Origin: Peribacillus asahii
Lineage (GTDB): Bacteria > Bacillota > Bacilli > Bacillales > DSM-1321
DNA: 64,000 bases
Assembly: GCF_003570725.1 (NCBI RefSeq)
Contig: NZ_QWVS01000011.1
Span: 91,062-155,061, forward strand
Reading direction: 5' to 3'
How positions within the stretch are numbered: the first letter of the stretch is position 1; every line of letters starts with the position of its first letter. The translations under genes were made by a program, and so were the position numbers. The notes beneath the pieces are model-generated. The model saw only the letters and a list, made by a program, of their open reading frames with translations. It was not told the DNA's origin and ran no database searches. Of the stretch, positions 11,637-20,379 are shown one piece after another.

Positions 11637-12068
11637 TTACTTACGAGGATAAAAGTACATGATGCGCTTATTGAACAAGTGGAGTTCCCCTTTTAATTGT
11701 TTGGCGAGAAATTTACATAGCTCATTAGCTTTGCCTTTATCTCCAAATGTAGAATGTTCGACGAGCGTTATCTGAATATACGTTTGGATACGTTCGTTTT
11801 CTTTCTCATGAATTTGTTCTTGATCCATTCCGATTAAGATAAGATGATAACCGTCTGTTAGGGATTGAAGGTATATCATATTGTTTGTAGGAGGTGTTGG
11901 CTCTTTTATTTCATAAGGAAAGGCTGCTTCATGGTAATTCCAATTTACTTGCTTGCCTGTTTTTGAGGTTATGTTTTGATAGTCATGTAATAATTCTTTA
12001 ATTGTGTCAAGCGTAACTGTCGTTCGTTCTGGATATGGAACGAGTTTAATATATGCATGTTCAGTCAT
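11637..12068 (-). CDS. DUF1885 family protein
   Basis: A 143-residue soluble protein, recognised from its start TEHAYIKLVP and its end segment DKGKANELCKFLAKQLKGEL, both typical of the DUF1885 family of Bacillus. No catalytic motif is evident and no function is established. The ATG at 12068 follows AAGGAGG by 6 bases; two upstream in-frame starts overlap or precede that site. It converges on the small membrane gene with a 10-base gap. Confidence 0.75.
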   Translation of the reverse strand: MTEHAYIKLVPYPERTTVTLDTIKELLHDYQNITSKTGKQVNWNYHEAAFPYEIKEPTPPTNNMIYLQSLTDGYHLILIGMDQEQIHEKENERIQTYIQITLVEHSTFGDKGKANELCKFLAKQLKGELHLFNKRIMYFYPRK

Positions 12069-12205
12069 GTTCATCCTCCTTAACTCCAATTTGCCTCATT
12101 ATACTTTACTATTATTTGTATGATTTTTATTGTTAAAAAGAAGATAAATTTTGTTTATAACGCTATAAGAGAATTTAAGTGAAAAAATGATGAAAATGCA
12201 AAATA

Positions 12206-12270
12206 TATGTTATACTTTTTCGCTTGAAATTTTAAATGTGTTATATTATTATGGATGTAAAGCGGTTACA
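12206..12270 (+). promoter_or_regulatory. sr1 promoter with two CcpN boxes and a cre-like palindrome
   Basis: A sigma-A promoter is present: TTGAAA at 12224-12229, 17 bases, TATTAT at 12247-12252. Two exact matches to the CcpN consensus TRTGHYATAYW occur: TATGTTATACT at 12206-12216 and TGTGTTATATT at 12237-12247, the second in the spacer and touching the -10. A palindrome TGTAAAGCGGTTACA at 12256-12270 covers the start point and resembles a cre. This matches the known CcpN/CcpA control of B. subtilis sr1. Confidence 0.65.
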
Positions 12271-12314
12271 ATTCGATTATATAACATCTAATATATTAGA
12301 AGGGAGTTGTCGGA

Positions 12315-12443
12315 ATGGGAACGATCATTTGCCAAAGCTGTGATAGTACAATCGCTCATTTTGAAGATGAAAAAGTAAGTATTCTTTATTCGCATAGTCA
12401 AAAATGCCCTAGCTGTAATGCAACTGCTGCTGAGGAAAATTAA
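12315..12443 (+). CDS. sr1P: GapA-binding peptide SR1P
   Basis: A 42-residue peptide starting MGTIICQSCDSTIAHFEDEK, the signature of SR1P, which binds glyceraldehyde-3-phosphate dehydrogenase GapA and in B. subtilis enhances the GapA-RNase J1 interaction. Two Cys pairs (CQSC and CPSC) could bind zinc. An AGGGAG ribosome site lies 8 bases before the ATG. Slightly longer than the 39-residue B. subtilis peptide. RNase J1 is encoded earlier in this same window. Confidence 0.88.
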   Translation: MGTIICQSCDSTIAHFEDEKVSILYSHSQKCPSCNATAAEEN

Positions 12444-12468
12444 AAAATAAATAATGACGTAGAAGTTC

Positions 12469-12502
12469 GGGTGCTTTTCAACTTGGAAGGTACCTTTTTT
12501 GT
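12469..12502 (+). terminator. Terminator of SR1
   Basis: A roughly 10-bp stem containing G-U pairs (12469-12478 region with 12485-12494) is followed by T6. Confidence 0.6.
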
Positions 12503-12540
12503 GTTTTAGGCTCTGTTTATAGGGGATTGTATGAATGACT

Positions 12541-12778
12541 ATTTATCCCACATTTAACGGGCAGTAAGACCCCACCTCAAGATTCAGAGTGAACAAGGAA
12601 GATAGGTGGGGGATAACTGCCTTCATCTAGTTGCGGCTCCTAGCCCCTCGAGGTTATAAGCTGTAATGCTTGTCGGGGCTGAACAGTCGCCTCGCTTTTG
12701 TAGTAAAGGTCCGATTGGTGACTAACCATCAGCGGGGGGGGGAAGGAAGAACCCTGATGATGAAAGTTTTACTTTATT
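12541..12778 (+). repeat. Dispersed structured repeat, copy B
   Basis: About 238 bases just past the SR1 terminator. The 5' end ATTTATCCCACATTTAACGG and the block GGGCAGTAAGA match the complement of copies C and E. TCATCTAGTTGCGGC, a GAACAGTCGCCTCGC segment and TAGTAAAGGTCCGATTGG match copy C. It ends in a CATCAG/CTGATG hairpin and AAAGTTTTACTTTAT. A run of nine G (12734-12742) sits in the hairpin region. No gene; an 82-codon frame across it is an artefact. Confidence 0.75.
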
Positions 12779-12793
12779 TTATCAATAGTGTAA

Positions 12794-12832
12794 CTAGAAA
12801 AAAGCTGACTCAAGTGAGCCAGCTTTTTCTAG
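12794..12832 (-). terminator. Terminator of speA, bidirectional form
   Basis: An inverted repeat with AGAAAAAGCTG and CAGCTTTTTCT arms overlaps the last codons of speA and has T5 on both strands. Confidence 0.8.
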
Positions 12833-14294
12833 GTTGTTGTTTCTTAATTACTCGTAAAAATTTGATTTCAGGATCTTCAGGTCCTTGTACAGGCAGTCCT
12901 GCTTCTATATTTTTTTGAATATATGTGATGTTTTCAGCCGTAATCATTTCTCCTGGAATGAAGATTGGGATGCCAGGCGGATATACCATAATGAATTCAG
13001 CGCTAATGCGATTAATAGATTCTTCAATCGGTACAACTTCTGTTTCCGCATAGAAGGCGTCTCTAGGAGTACAAGCAAGATTCGGTGTATCTGGCAGTAT
13101 AACGCGAACGGGATCATTCTCGTTTGCTTCACCTTTAAATTGCTCAGCTAAGTCTTGTAAAGCAAAAATAAGGGAATCAGCGTCCGCTTTCGTATCTCCT
13201 GGTGTAACTAAACAAAGGATATTATATAAGTCTGATAATTCTACCTCGATGTTATGCTTTTCACGAAGCCACTTTTCAACATCATATCCTGTAATTCCTA
13301 AGTCCTTGATTGAAATAATTAATTTAGTTGGATCGTAGTTGTATGTGGCTTTCTTGCCTAAAATCTCTTTTCCTACACAATATAAAAAAGAAATTTCATT
13401 GATGGCATCGCGTGTATAATTGGCTAATTTAATCGTTTCATCAATCATTTCTCTTCCTCTTGTTGCCAATTGTTTTCTAGCAGTATCAAGGGAAGCGAGT
13501 AAAATATAAGATGTAGAGGTTGTTGTTAACATACTAAGGATAGACTGCACACGGTTAACGGGGATGAGCCCTTCTTTCACATTTAAAATCGAGCTTTGCG
13601 TCATAGAACCGCCGAGCTTATGAACACTTGTTGCGGCCATATCTGCACCTGCTTGCATCGCTGAGAGAGGTAATTCATCGTGAAAATGAATATGAACACC
13701 GTGTGCTTCGTCAACTAGGACAGGTACATTATAGGAATGGGCTGTCTCGACAATCCTTCTTAAATCCGCAGCAATGCCGAAATAGGTTGGATTGATGACA
13801 AGTAACCCTTTTGCATCAGGATGTTCCTGTAATGTTTTTTCCACTTGATCTATCGTAATGCCGTGAGAAATTCCTAAGTTTTTATCAATTTCTGGATTAA
13901 TAAAAATAGGTACAGCTCCAGAGAATACAATCGCTGACATAACCGATTTATGAACATTTCGAGGGACGATAATTTTATCTCCAGGTCCACAAACCGTCAT
14001 AACCATTGTCATAATTGCACCGCTTGTTCCTTGAACTGAGAAAAATGTATGATCAGCTCCGAATGCTTCAGCTGCTAAATCCTGCGCTTGTTTAATAATG
14101 CCTTTAGGTCGATGAAGGTCATCTAGCGGAGCGATATTAATTAAATCGATAGATAATGCGTTTTCGCCAATAAATTCGCGAAATTCCGGATCCATTCCAT
14201 TTCCTTTCTTATGTCCAGGAATATGAAATTGAATCGGATTTTTTTTTGCATGATCGATTAAGCCAGTATATAAAGGAGTTTCATATTGTGACAA
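12810..14294 (-). CDS. speA: Arginine decarboxylase, fold type III Orn/Lys/Arg family
   Basis: A PLP enzyme converting arginine to agmatine, the first step of polyamine synthesis in Bacillus. The PLP lysine lies in SVHKLGG. FHIPGHKKG near the N-terminus and VDEAHGVHIHFHDELP are family hallmarks. The TTG at 14294 gives 494 residues starting SQYETPLYTGL, like the 490-residue B. subtilis enzyme. An ATG 48 bases upstream would lie almost at the predicted transcription start and has no ribosome site. Confidence 0.93.
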   Translation of the reverse strand: MSQYETPLYTGLIDHAKKNPIQFHIPGHKKGNGMDPEFREFIGENALSIDLINIAPLDDLHRPKGIIKQAQDLAAEAFGADHTFFSVQGTSGAIMTMVMTVCGPGDKIIVPRNVHKSVMSAIVFSGAVPIFINPEIDKNLGISHGITIDQVEKTLQEHPDAKGLLVINPTYFGIAADLRRIVETAHSYNVPVLVDEAHGVHIHFHDELPLSAMQAGADMAATSVHKLGGSMTQSSILNVKEGLIPVNRVQSILSMLTTTSTSYILLASLDTARKQLATRGREMIDETIKLANYTRDAINEISFLYCVGKEILGKKATYNYDPTKLIISIKDLGITGYDVEKWLREKHNIEVELSDLYNILCLVTPGDTKADADSLIFALQDLAEQFKGEANENDPVRVILPDTPNLACTPRDAFYAETEVVPIEESINRISAEFIMVYPPGIPIFIPGEMITAENITYIQKNIEAGLPVQGPEDPEIKFLRVIKKQQPRKSWLT

Positions 14295-14347
14295 TTCTTT
14301 TTGACCCCATTTCTTAATCAATGTAAATTTCGCATAAAACAAGAGAA

Positions 14348-14356
14348 ATTATAGCA
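14348..14356 (-). promoter_or_regulatory. Extended -10 promoter of speA
   Basis: On the minus strand TGCTATAAT is an extended -10 element with a perfect TATAAT, about 54 bases before the TTG start. The -35 region is poor, as is common for extended -10 promoters. Confidence 0.5.
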
Positions 14357-14548
14357 TGTATAAATGTCGTTGCATAGGAAAATTTCCGAAAAATAAGATC
14401 GGAAAATTGAAGGTTTAGTAAAAATTTGTAATAATATAAGGAAATACCAGAACGGGCGTTATCAGGGGAATCATGTAAATGATAGGCTGTGTTCATTCAG
14501 GTAGTAATAACGTCATTTAACAAAGCAAATAAAAGGGGGAGACTTATA

Positions 14549-15508
14549 ATGAAATGGAGTACGCGTGTTACAGAATTGTTAGGTATTAAATATCCAATTA
14601 TTCAAGGGGGGTTAGCCTATTTAGCATATGCTGATTTGGCTGCAGCGGTTTCCAATGCAGGCGGTCTTGGACAAGTAACAGCGATGTCTTTACGTACACC
14701 TGAAGAACTTCAAGAAGAAATTCGAAAAACAAAATCTTTGACGGACCAACCATTTGGTGTTAATTTTGCCATTGGTAATCATGGGCGTCCGTATGAGCAT
14801 TTTCTTGAAGTAGCTTTGAAAGAAGAAGTGAAGGCTGTTTCTGTTACAGGAGGAAATCCGGCTCCTTTTTTAGATTTTGTCAAAGATACACCCGTTAAAA
14901 AACTTGTTCTTGTTGCAGCAAGACGACAAGCGATAAAAGCTGAGCAATTAGGTGCAGATGCGGTCATGGTTGTTGGACAAGAAGGAGGCGGCCATTTAGG
15001 ACGTGATGATATCGGAACATCCGTATTAATTCCTCAAGTTGTTGATTCTGTTAAGATTCCTGTTATTGCTTCAGGCGGCTTTGGGGATGGTCGAGGTTTA
15101 ATGGCGGCATTAGCATTAGGCGCAGAAGGGATTGAGATGGGGACGCGATTTATTGCAGTTAAGGAATGTGTCCATGCTCATGAACTGTATAAAAACGCTT
15201 TAGTAGCTGGGACGGAAAATGATACGGTTGTTATTAAACGTTCTATTGGAGCACCAGCTCGAGCGATTGCGAACAATTGGACAGATAAAATTTTAGAAAT
15301 CGAGAAAGAAAACGGTGGATACGAGCAGTTGAAAGATTACATAAGCGGGCAAGCGAATCAACGCTATATTTACGAGGGTGTTGAAGAAGAAGGATTCGGC
15401 TGGGCTGGACAAGTGATGGGGTTAATTCGTGATGTTCCGTCAACAGCTGAGCTATTTGATCGTATTATTGGTCAAGCAGAAGAAATTCGAAATAAATGGG
15501 CAAAATAA
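14549..15508 (+). CDS. Nitronate monooxygenase / enoyl-ACP reductase II-like flavoprotein
   Basis: A 319-residue FMN TIM-barrel protein of the 2-nitropropane dioxygenase family. The FMN phosphate segment IASGGFGDGRG, the VGQEGGGHLGRD loop and GIKYPIIQGGLAY at the start are visible. Members either oxidise nitronates or reduce enoyl-ACP (FabK); the sequence alone does not separate these roles. The ATG follows AAGGGGGAG; the upstream in-frame ATG at 14489 lacks a ribosome site. Stands alone, divergent from speA. Confidence 0.85.
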   Translation: MKWSTRVTELLGIKYPIIQGGLAYLAYADLAAAVSNAGGLGQVTAMSLRTPEELQEEIRKTKSLTDQPFGVNFAIGNHGRPYEHFLEVALKEEVKAVSVTGGNPAPFLDFVKDTPVKKLVLVAARRQAIKAEQLGADAVMVVGQEGGGHLGRDDIGTSVLIPQVVDSVKIPVIASGGFGDGRGLMAALALGAEGIEMGTRFIAVKECVHAHELYKNALVAGTENDTVVIKRSIGAPARAIANNWTDKILEIEKENGGYEQLKDYISGQANQRYIYEGVEEEGFGWAGQVMGLIRDVPSTAELFDRIIGQAEEIRNKWAK

Positions 15509-15560
15509 ACGAAAGTGCCGAACAGCAAGAGCGAAACATATAATAAAGAGGTGCGAAATA

Positions 15561-15833
15561 ATGGAATATCAATATCCAATGGACTATACGTGGTCAACAG
15601 AAGAAATTGTAGATGTAATTACTTTTTTTGAAGCAATTGCAAAAGCTTATGAAAGTAAAGTTTCAAAAGAAGAGCTAATGAAGGCGTATCGACGCTTCAA
15701 AGAAATTGTGCCAGGAAAAGCGGATGAGAAAAACTATACCGATGAATTTCAAGAAAGCAGTGGTTATTCCGCTTATCAAGTAATAAAAAAAGCAAAAGAA
15801 ACAGCCGATGATGGCTGGATTCAAATGAAATGA
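15561..15833 (+). CDS. yktA: UPF0223 family protein YktA
   Basis: A 90-residue acidic soluble protein starting MEYQYPMDYTWSTEEIVDV, the UPF0223 signature. It folds as a small helical protein of unknown function in relatives. AGAGGTG lies 7 bases before the ATG. In B. subtilis yktA and yktB are neighbours; here the whole trp operon lies between them. Confidence 0.88.
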   Translation: MEYQYPMDYTWSTEEIVDVITFFEAIAKAYESKVSKEELMKAYRRFKEIVPGKADEKNYTDEFQESSGYSAYQVIKKAKETADDGWIQMK

Positions 15834-15862
15834 TTTTATTGTTAAAACTTTTAGAAAATTTA

Positions 15863-15891
15863 TTGACTTTATTAAAGGATTGTTCTAACAT
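15863..15891 (+). promoter_or_regulatory. Promoter of the trp operon
   Basis: TTGACT (15863-15868), 17 bases, TAACAT (15886-15891). It is the only good sigma-A promoter before the T-box leaders. Confidence 0.65.
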
Positions 15892-15924
15892 AACAAGTAT
15901 AAATTATATGAATATACAGGCAAA

Positions 15925-16172
15925 GACGAAGAGTAGTATCTTAAATAGTTGTTCTATAGAGAGCTGGTGGTTGGTGCAAACCAGTGAGCAAAGTTAAGAG
16001 AATGGACTTCCGAGCCCCAAACCGAAACAGGATGGAGTAGGCTTTGGCGATGTGTCTCATCGTTACTTGAGATAGGCATTCTAATAAAGAATGCTATAAA
16101 GTGAGCTTTTCGAAGCTAATAAAGGTGGTACCACGGGTTCCTCGTCCTTTGGATGAGGGCCCTTTTTGCATT
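15925..16172 (+). promoter_or_regulatory. T-box leader 1, tRNA(Trp) specifier
   Basis: A complete T-box leader. AGAGAGCTGGTGG-type stem I elements are followed by the specifier-loop sequence GAATGGACTT with TGG (Trp) at 16003-16005. The antiterminator box AAAGGTGGTACCACGG is at 16121-16136 and a terminator hairpin ending in T5 at 16137-16166. Uncharged tRNA(Trp) pairing should disrupt the terminator. First of two leaders in series. Confidence 0.92.
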
Positions 16173-16259
16173 TTTTTAAAAGGTAGAAATGATAAAATTT
16201 CTGATATGTTTTGGTGTCTGGCTCCAGACGCCTTACACTTTTCTCATATAACAAATCGA

Positions 16260-16506
16260 TGAATAAGAGTAGTAATCTTTATAGAGGCGTTTACAGAGAG
16301 CCGGGGTTGGTGGAATCCGGTACGATATATAAAGATGAATGGACTTATGAGTGGTGTCTTGAACAATAGTAGAGGGACCCGGATTTCCACCGTTAACGGA
16401 ATTGAGCAGGGAAAGAGAAAGAGTCCTTTCCAATTTGAGGTGGCACCGCGGTCTAAATCGTCCTCTACAAACGTACACATTACGTTTGTAGAGGACGATT
16501 TTTTTA
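16260..16506 (+). promoter_or_regulatory. T-box leader 2, tRNA(Trp) specifier
   Basis: A second full T-box directly before trpE. The stem I start AGAGAGCCGGGG is followed by GATGAATGGACTT with specifier TGG at 16340-16342, then the T-box GAGGTGGCACCGCGGT (16437-16452). The terminator is a perfect 21-bp stem (16455-16475 with 16481-16501) ending in T7. Both leaders read the Trp codon, so the operon is doubly gated by uncharged tRNA(Trp). Confidence 0.94.
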
Positions 16507-16520
16507 TATGAAAAATACAT

Positions 16521-16543
16521 AGCGCCTTGCGCTTTTCTAATAA
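16521..16543 (+). repeat. Short GCGC-rich repeat, copy 1
   Basis: AGCGCCTTGCGCTTTTCTAA, between the T-box terminator and the trpE ribosome site, resembles 24338-24361. It can form a small GCGC hairpin. Confidence 0.45.
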
Positions 16544-16556
16544 GGAGGATAAGAAG

Positions 16557-17951
16557 ATGAATAAGGTGAATCAACAAAGAAAAATCCGGTTTAAAGGAAA
16601 AACAATCGAAGGAGATATCCATACACCAATTGCTATTTTTCAAAAGTTGCAGGGTGAGAAGAAATTTTTATTAGAAAGCTCTCATTCTCATCAAGATAAT
16701 GGCCGCTATTCGTATATTGGTACGGACCCATATTTAGAAGTAAAATCAATCGAAAATAAAGTCGTGGTGACTGATCACGAAACGGGAGTAACGAGTGAAG
16801 AACAAATCAAAGTCGTTGAATTTTTAAAGCGTGAGCTACTTGTTGAGGTTGAAGCAGATGGTGTAGAATTGCCGCCTTTTAACGGTGGAGCGATGGGGTA
16901 TATCGGGTATGATGTCATCCGTCAATATGAAAATATCGGTTACGTCCCAGAAGACGAATTAGGTATGCCAGATGCTCATTTTCTGTTTTTTAAACAATTA
17001 ATTGTGTTTGATCACTTATTACAAAAAATTCATCTATTAACAGGCGAAGAAAATTATGAAGCAAGTCTTGCTAATATGAAAAAGATGATTTTAGAGCCGA
17101 ATGTTCCGAGTGAGGAACTGTTAGCAGAACCGCTGCAGTTCTCATCTAATTTTAGTCAAGCGGAATTTGAACAACTGATCGTGGACGCAAAAGAAGCGAT
17201 TGTAGCTGGTGAAGTATTCCAAATTGTACTGTCACAACGCTTTCAAGCGCCTTTTAACGGAAAGCCATTTGATGCTTACCGCCGCTTACGATTAGCGAAT
17301 CCATCTCCCTATATGTTCTATTTAGAGTTTGGAGATTATACGGTACTAGGTTCTTCTCCAGAAAGTCTCATTAGTGTATCTGAAAAAACGGTAAATGTTA
17401 ATCCCATTGCTGGTACACGCCCAAGAGGAAAGACACTGGAAGAGGATAAAGGCTTAGAAGAAAGCTTACTCATTGATGAGAAAGAATTAGCAGAGCATCG
17501 TATGCTTGTTGATTTAGGAAGAAATGATTTAGGGCGTGTATGTGAGATTGGTTCGATTCATTTAACAGAAGAAATGAAAATTGAACGTTATCAGCATGTG
17601 ATGCATCTTGCTTCCAAAATTACCGGGGAACTGCGTGATGGATTTACAAGTTTGGATGCGTTAACCGTTTGTCTGCCGGCTGGTACCGTTTCAGGAGCAC
17701 CTAAAATTCGCGCAATGGAATTGATTAATAAATTAGAGAATACTAAGCGCGGTGTGTATGCTGGCTCGATTGGTTATATTAGCTACGGTGGAAATTTAGA
17801 TATGGCATTAGCGATTCGAACGATGATCATTAAAAATCAGAAAGCATATGTGCAAGCGGGGGCGGGAATTGTATATGATTCTAACCCAACGAAGGAATAT
17901 GAAGAAACACAAAATAAAGCTAGAGCCCTTATGGAGGTGCATAAAAAATGA
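16557..17951 (+). CDS. trpE: Anthranilate synthase component I
   Basis: A 464-residue chorismate-binding enzyme that, with TrpG, makes anthranilate from chorismate and glutamine. Visible family segments are FQIVLSQRF, GSSPESLISV, NPIAGTRPRG and the C-terminal AGAGIVYDSNP. The ATG at 16557 follows AAGGAGG by 8 bases; the 10 codons upstream in the frame lie before that site. It overlaps trpG by 4 bases (ATGA), which suggests coupled translation. Confidence 0.95.
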   Translation: MNKVNQQRKIRFKGKTIEGDIHTPIAIFQKLQGEKKFLLESSHSHQDNGRYSYIGTDPYLEVKSIENKVVVTDHETGVTSEEQIKVVEFLKRELLVEVEADGVELPPFNGGAMGYIGYDVIRQYENIGYVPEDELGMPDAHFLFFKQLIVFDHLLQKIHLLTGEENYEASLANMKKMILEPNVPSEELLAEPLQFSSNFSQAEFEQLIVDAKEAIVAGEVFQIVLSQRFQAPFNGKPFDAYRRLRLANPSPYMFYLEFGDYTVLGSSPESLISVSEKTVNVNPIAGTRPRGKTLEEDKGLEESLLIDEKELAEHRMLVDLGRNDLGRVCEIGSIHLTEEMKIERYQHVMHLASKITGELRDGFTSLDALTVCLPAGTVSGAPKIRAMELINKLENTKRGVYAGSIGYISYGGNLDMALAIRTMIIKNQKAYVQAGAGIVYDSNPTKEYEETQNKARALMEVHKK

Positions 17952-18544
17952 TTTTATTAATCGATAACTATGATTCTTTCACATATAACTTATATCAATA
18001 TTTAGGCGAAGTGGAACAAGAAATTCTCGTCAAACGGAATGATGAGATTACGATTGCTGAAATTGAATCACTACAACCGACAGCGATTGTGATTTCTCCA
18101 GGGCCGGGCCGACCAGAGGAAGCGGGCGTGAGCATTGACGTTATTCAAGCATTCTACAAAAAGATTCCGATTTTAGGAATTTGTCTTGGTCATCAAGCGA
18201 TTGGTGCAGCATTTGGAGCAAATGTGATTGGCGCTAAAAATATTATGCATGGAAAAACGTCTGTGATTAAAAGTACGGGAACAGATTTATTTGCTAAACA
18301 AGAAGTAGAATTTCCGGTTATGCGCTATCACTCGTTAGTCGTTGAAAGAGCAAGTTTGCCAGAAGAGCTTGAAGTTACGGCAACATCTTTAGATGACGGA
18401 GAAATTATGGCGTTGAAACATCAGAGTTATCCGCTATATGGTTTGCAATTCCATCCAGAATCAATCGGGACTAAGACAGGGAAAGAGTTATTGCATGAAT
18501 TTTATAAAATAGCACTTCTTTATCAAATTGAAACATCTGTTTAA
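17948..18544 (+). CDS. trpG: Anthranilate synthase component II, glutamine amidotransferase
   Basis: A 198-residue class I glutaminase that passes ammonia to TrpE. The nucleophile Cys79 lies in GICLGHQAIG, and the His/Glu pair in FHPESIGT. The oxyanion segment PGPGRPEEAG is present. In B. subtilis the shared trpG/pabA gene lies in the folate operon; here a copy is built into the trp operon. Whether it also serves p-aminobenzoate synthesis is unknown. Confidence 0.93.
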   Translation: MILLIDNYDSFTYNLYQYLGEVEQEILVKRNDEITIAEIESLQPTAIVISPGPGRPEEAGVSIDVIQAFYKKIPILGICLGHQAIGAAFGANVIGAKNIMHGKTSVIKSTGTDLFAKQEVEFPVMRYHSLVVERASLPEELEVTATSLDDGEIMALKHQSYPLYGLQFHPESIGTKTGKELLHEFYKIALLYQIETSV

Positions 18545-18572
18545 GTAAAGAAAGCGAATGGGGGAGTTAAGG

Positions 18573-19595
18573 ATGAAACAATATTTAGAAAAGTTAGCAG
18601 AGCGTCAAAATTTGACGGCAGAAGAGATGAGCAGAGCAACCCAAACGTTATTTAGTGAAGAGGTCACGGATAGTGAAATTGCGGCCTTTATGATTGGCTT
18701 AAAATCAAAGGGAGAGACGGCAGAAGAGATTGCAAGTTTAGCGAAAGTCATGCGTGAGCAAGCGAAAACGGTAGAGACAAACAGCGTTAATGTGATGGAT
18801 AACTGCGGAACAGGCGGAGATGGCTCACAAAGCTTTAATATTAGTACAACATCCGCCTTCGTGTTGGCTGGAGCAGGAGTAAAGGTTGCTAAGCATGGCA
18901 ATCGAAGCATTTCGAGTAAAACAGGCAGTGCCGATGTGCTGGAGGCACTAGGCATTAATCTATATCTTGAAAAGGAAAAAATGGAGTCTTTATTAGAAGA
19001 GATTGGGATTACGTTTTTGTTCGCACCAGCTGTTCATCCGAAAACGGCTAGAATTATGAAGGTAAGGAAAGAATTGAAAATTCCAACAATTTTTAATCTT
19101 ATTGGACCTTTAACAAATCCTGTAAATTTAAATACACAGTTACTTGGGATTAATCGCCGTGATATGATTGAGACAATTGCTCATTCGTTAAATAAAATTG
19201 GTAGAGAACGTGCTGTTGTTGTAAACGGTGCTGGTTTTATGGATGAAGCGAGTTTACAAGGAGAAAACTTCCTTGCATTACTTGATCAAGGGAAGGTAAC
19301 TTCTTTTACTCTTCACCCTCATGAAGTTGGTTTGCCAGTGTATGATAATACGGCTATTAAAGGTGGAGATGCAAAAGAAAATGCGGATATTCTTTTGCGA
19401 TTATTAAAAGGTGAAAAAGGCGCGTATCGCGATACCGTTCTTTTAAATGCAGGCTTAGGGTTATATGCTTACGGAAAAGCGGCAACGATTCAAGAAGGAA
19501 TTGAGATTGCGCAAGAAAGTATTGATAGTGGAGCTGCGCTAGCTAAGCTTCAAGCACTTATTACACATGGTACATCCAATAAGGTGGTGCAATAA
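18573..19595 (+). CDS. trpD: Anthranilate phosphoribosyltransferase
   Basis: A 340-residue enzyme joining anthranilate to PRPP. The glycine-rich PRPP loop [16 protein letters not shown] and [17 protein letters not shown] are diagnostic. The ATG at 18573 follows GGGGGAG by 6 bases; an ATG at 18558 lies upstream of that site and is less likely. TrpC starts immediately after its stop. Confidence 0.95.
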   Translation: MKQYLEKLAERQNLTAEEMSRATQTLFSEEVTDSEIAAFMIGLKSKGETAEEIASLAKVMREQAKTVETNSVNVMDNCGTGGDGSQSFNISTTSAFVLAGAGVKVAKHGNRSISSKTGSADVLEALGINLYLEKEKMESLLEEIGITFLFAPAVHPKTARIMKVRKELKIPTIFNLIGPLTNPVNLNTQLLGINRRDMIETIAHSLNKIGRERAVVVNGAGFMDEASLQGENFLALLDQGKVTSFTLHPHEVGLPVYDNTAIKGGDAKENADILLRLLKGEKGAYRDTVLLNAGLGLYAYGKAATIQEGIEIAQESIDSGAALAKLQALITHGTSNKVVQ

Positions 19596-20369
19596 ATGGG
19601 AAATATTCTAACGAAAATCATTGACGAGAAAGAAATAGAAGTAGCAAGATTAAAAGAAACCGGATTAAAGGGTGAGGCACTTCAAGTGACGCGGCCTTCG
19701 CTTGTTGAACAATTACGAACTGCTGCATCAATGTCGGTCATTGCTGAAATTAAACGAGCTTCACCATCTAAAGGAGAAATTAATTTAGATGTAAATCCTG
19801 TAGAGCAAGCATTAACGTATGAACGAAACGGGGCGACGGCTATTTCTGTTTTAACCGACGAAAAGTTTTTTAAAGGGCGTATTGAAGACTTGCAACAGGT
19901 GAGTCAACATGTAGCAATTCCGAGATTATGTAAAGATTTTATGGTCGATGAAATTCAAATTGATCGAGCGTATGAATCAGGGGCCACGGTTATTTTATTA
20001 ATTGTTGCCGCTCTATCGCAAGAGAGATTGCAAGCTCTTTATACGTATGCGAAACAAAAAGGATTAGATGTTTTGACAGAAGTACATGATGAAGAAGAAT
20101 TAGAGAGAGCTTTAGCGATAGATGCAGAAATTATTGGCATTAATAATCGTAATTTGAAAACATTTGAAGTCGATTTAGCTGTGACGGAGAGATTAGCAAG
20201 TCGCTTAGATTCTAATCGTCACCTTATCATTAGCGAAAGTGGTATTAAAACGGTAGCGGATGTAGAACGTGTGAAGAAAGCGGGTGCAAGAGGCATTCTT
20301 GTTGGAGAAACATTGATGCAAGCCGCTGATTTACCGGAAACATTAAAGCAGTTTCAATTGACGTTATAA
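19596..20369 (+). CDS. trpC: Indole-3-glycerol phosphate synthase
   Basis: A 257-residue TIM-barrel enzyme closing the indole ring. The catalytic AEIKRASPSKG segment, LCKDF with its catalytic Lys, and the phosphate-binding SESGI and GILVGE loops are visible. It starts on the base after the trpD stop and has its ribosome site AAGGTGGTG inside the trpD end. Separate from TrpF, as in Bacillus, not fused as in enteric bacteria. Confidence 0.95.
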   Translation: MGNILTKIIDEKEIEVARLKETGLKGEALQVTRPSLVEQLRTAASMSVIAEIKRASPSKGEINLDVNPVEQALTYERNGATAISVLTDEKFFKGRIEDLQQVSQHVAIPRLCKDFMVDEIQIDRAYESGATVILLIVAALSQERLQALYTYAKQKGLDVLTEVHDEEELERALAIDAEIIGINNRNLKTFEVDLAVTERLASRLDSNRHLIISESGIKTVADVERVKKAGARGILVGETLMQAADLPETLKQFQLTL

Positions 20370-20379
20370 GGAGACCATT

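Larger units (their letters stand above)
12259..12502 (+). ncRNA. sr1: SR1 dual-function small RNA
   Basis: A transcript of about 245 bases runs from the CcpN-controlled promoter to a terminator and contains the SR1P frame. In B. subtilis, SR1 (205 nt, between pdhD and speA) base-pairs with ahrC mRNA and also encodes SR1P. Here the location, promoter logic and encoded peptide all agree. The ends are predicted, not measured, and the pairing region with ahrC cannot be tested inside this window. Confidence 0.7.

Noticed and set aside
12670..12918. 82-codon frame across repeat copy B and the speA end
   Set aside because: It shares SRLAFVVKVRL with a frame in copy C only because both cross the same repeat. 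There is no ribosome site, and it runs through a terminator into speA antisense.
12810..13151. Plus-strand and frame-shifted open frames inside speA
   Set aside because: Shadows of the speA coding strand without ribosome sites or recognisable products.
14489..14548. Extended N-terminus of the nitronate monooxygenase
   Set aside because: The upstream ATG has no ribosome site, whereas the ATG at 14549 has AAGGGGGAG and gives the family start.
16233..16643. 136-codon minus-strand frame over T-box 2
   Set aside because: Antisense to a clear T-box and trpE, with no ribosome site or protein signature.
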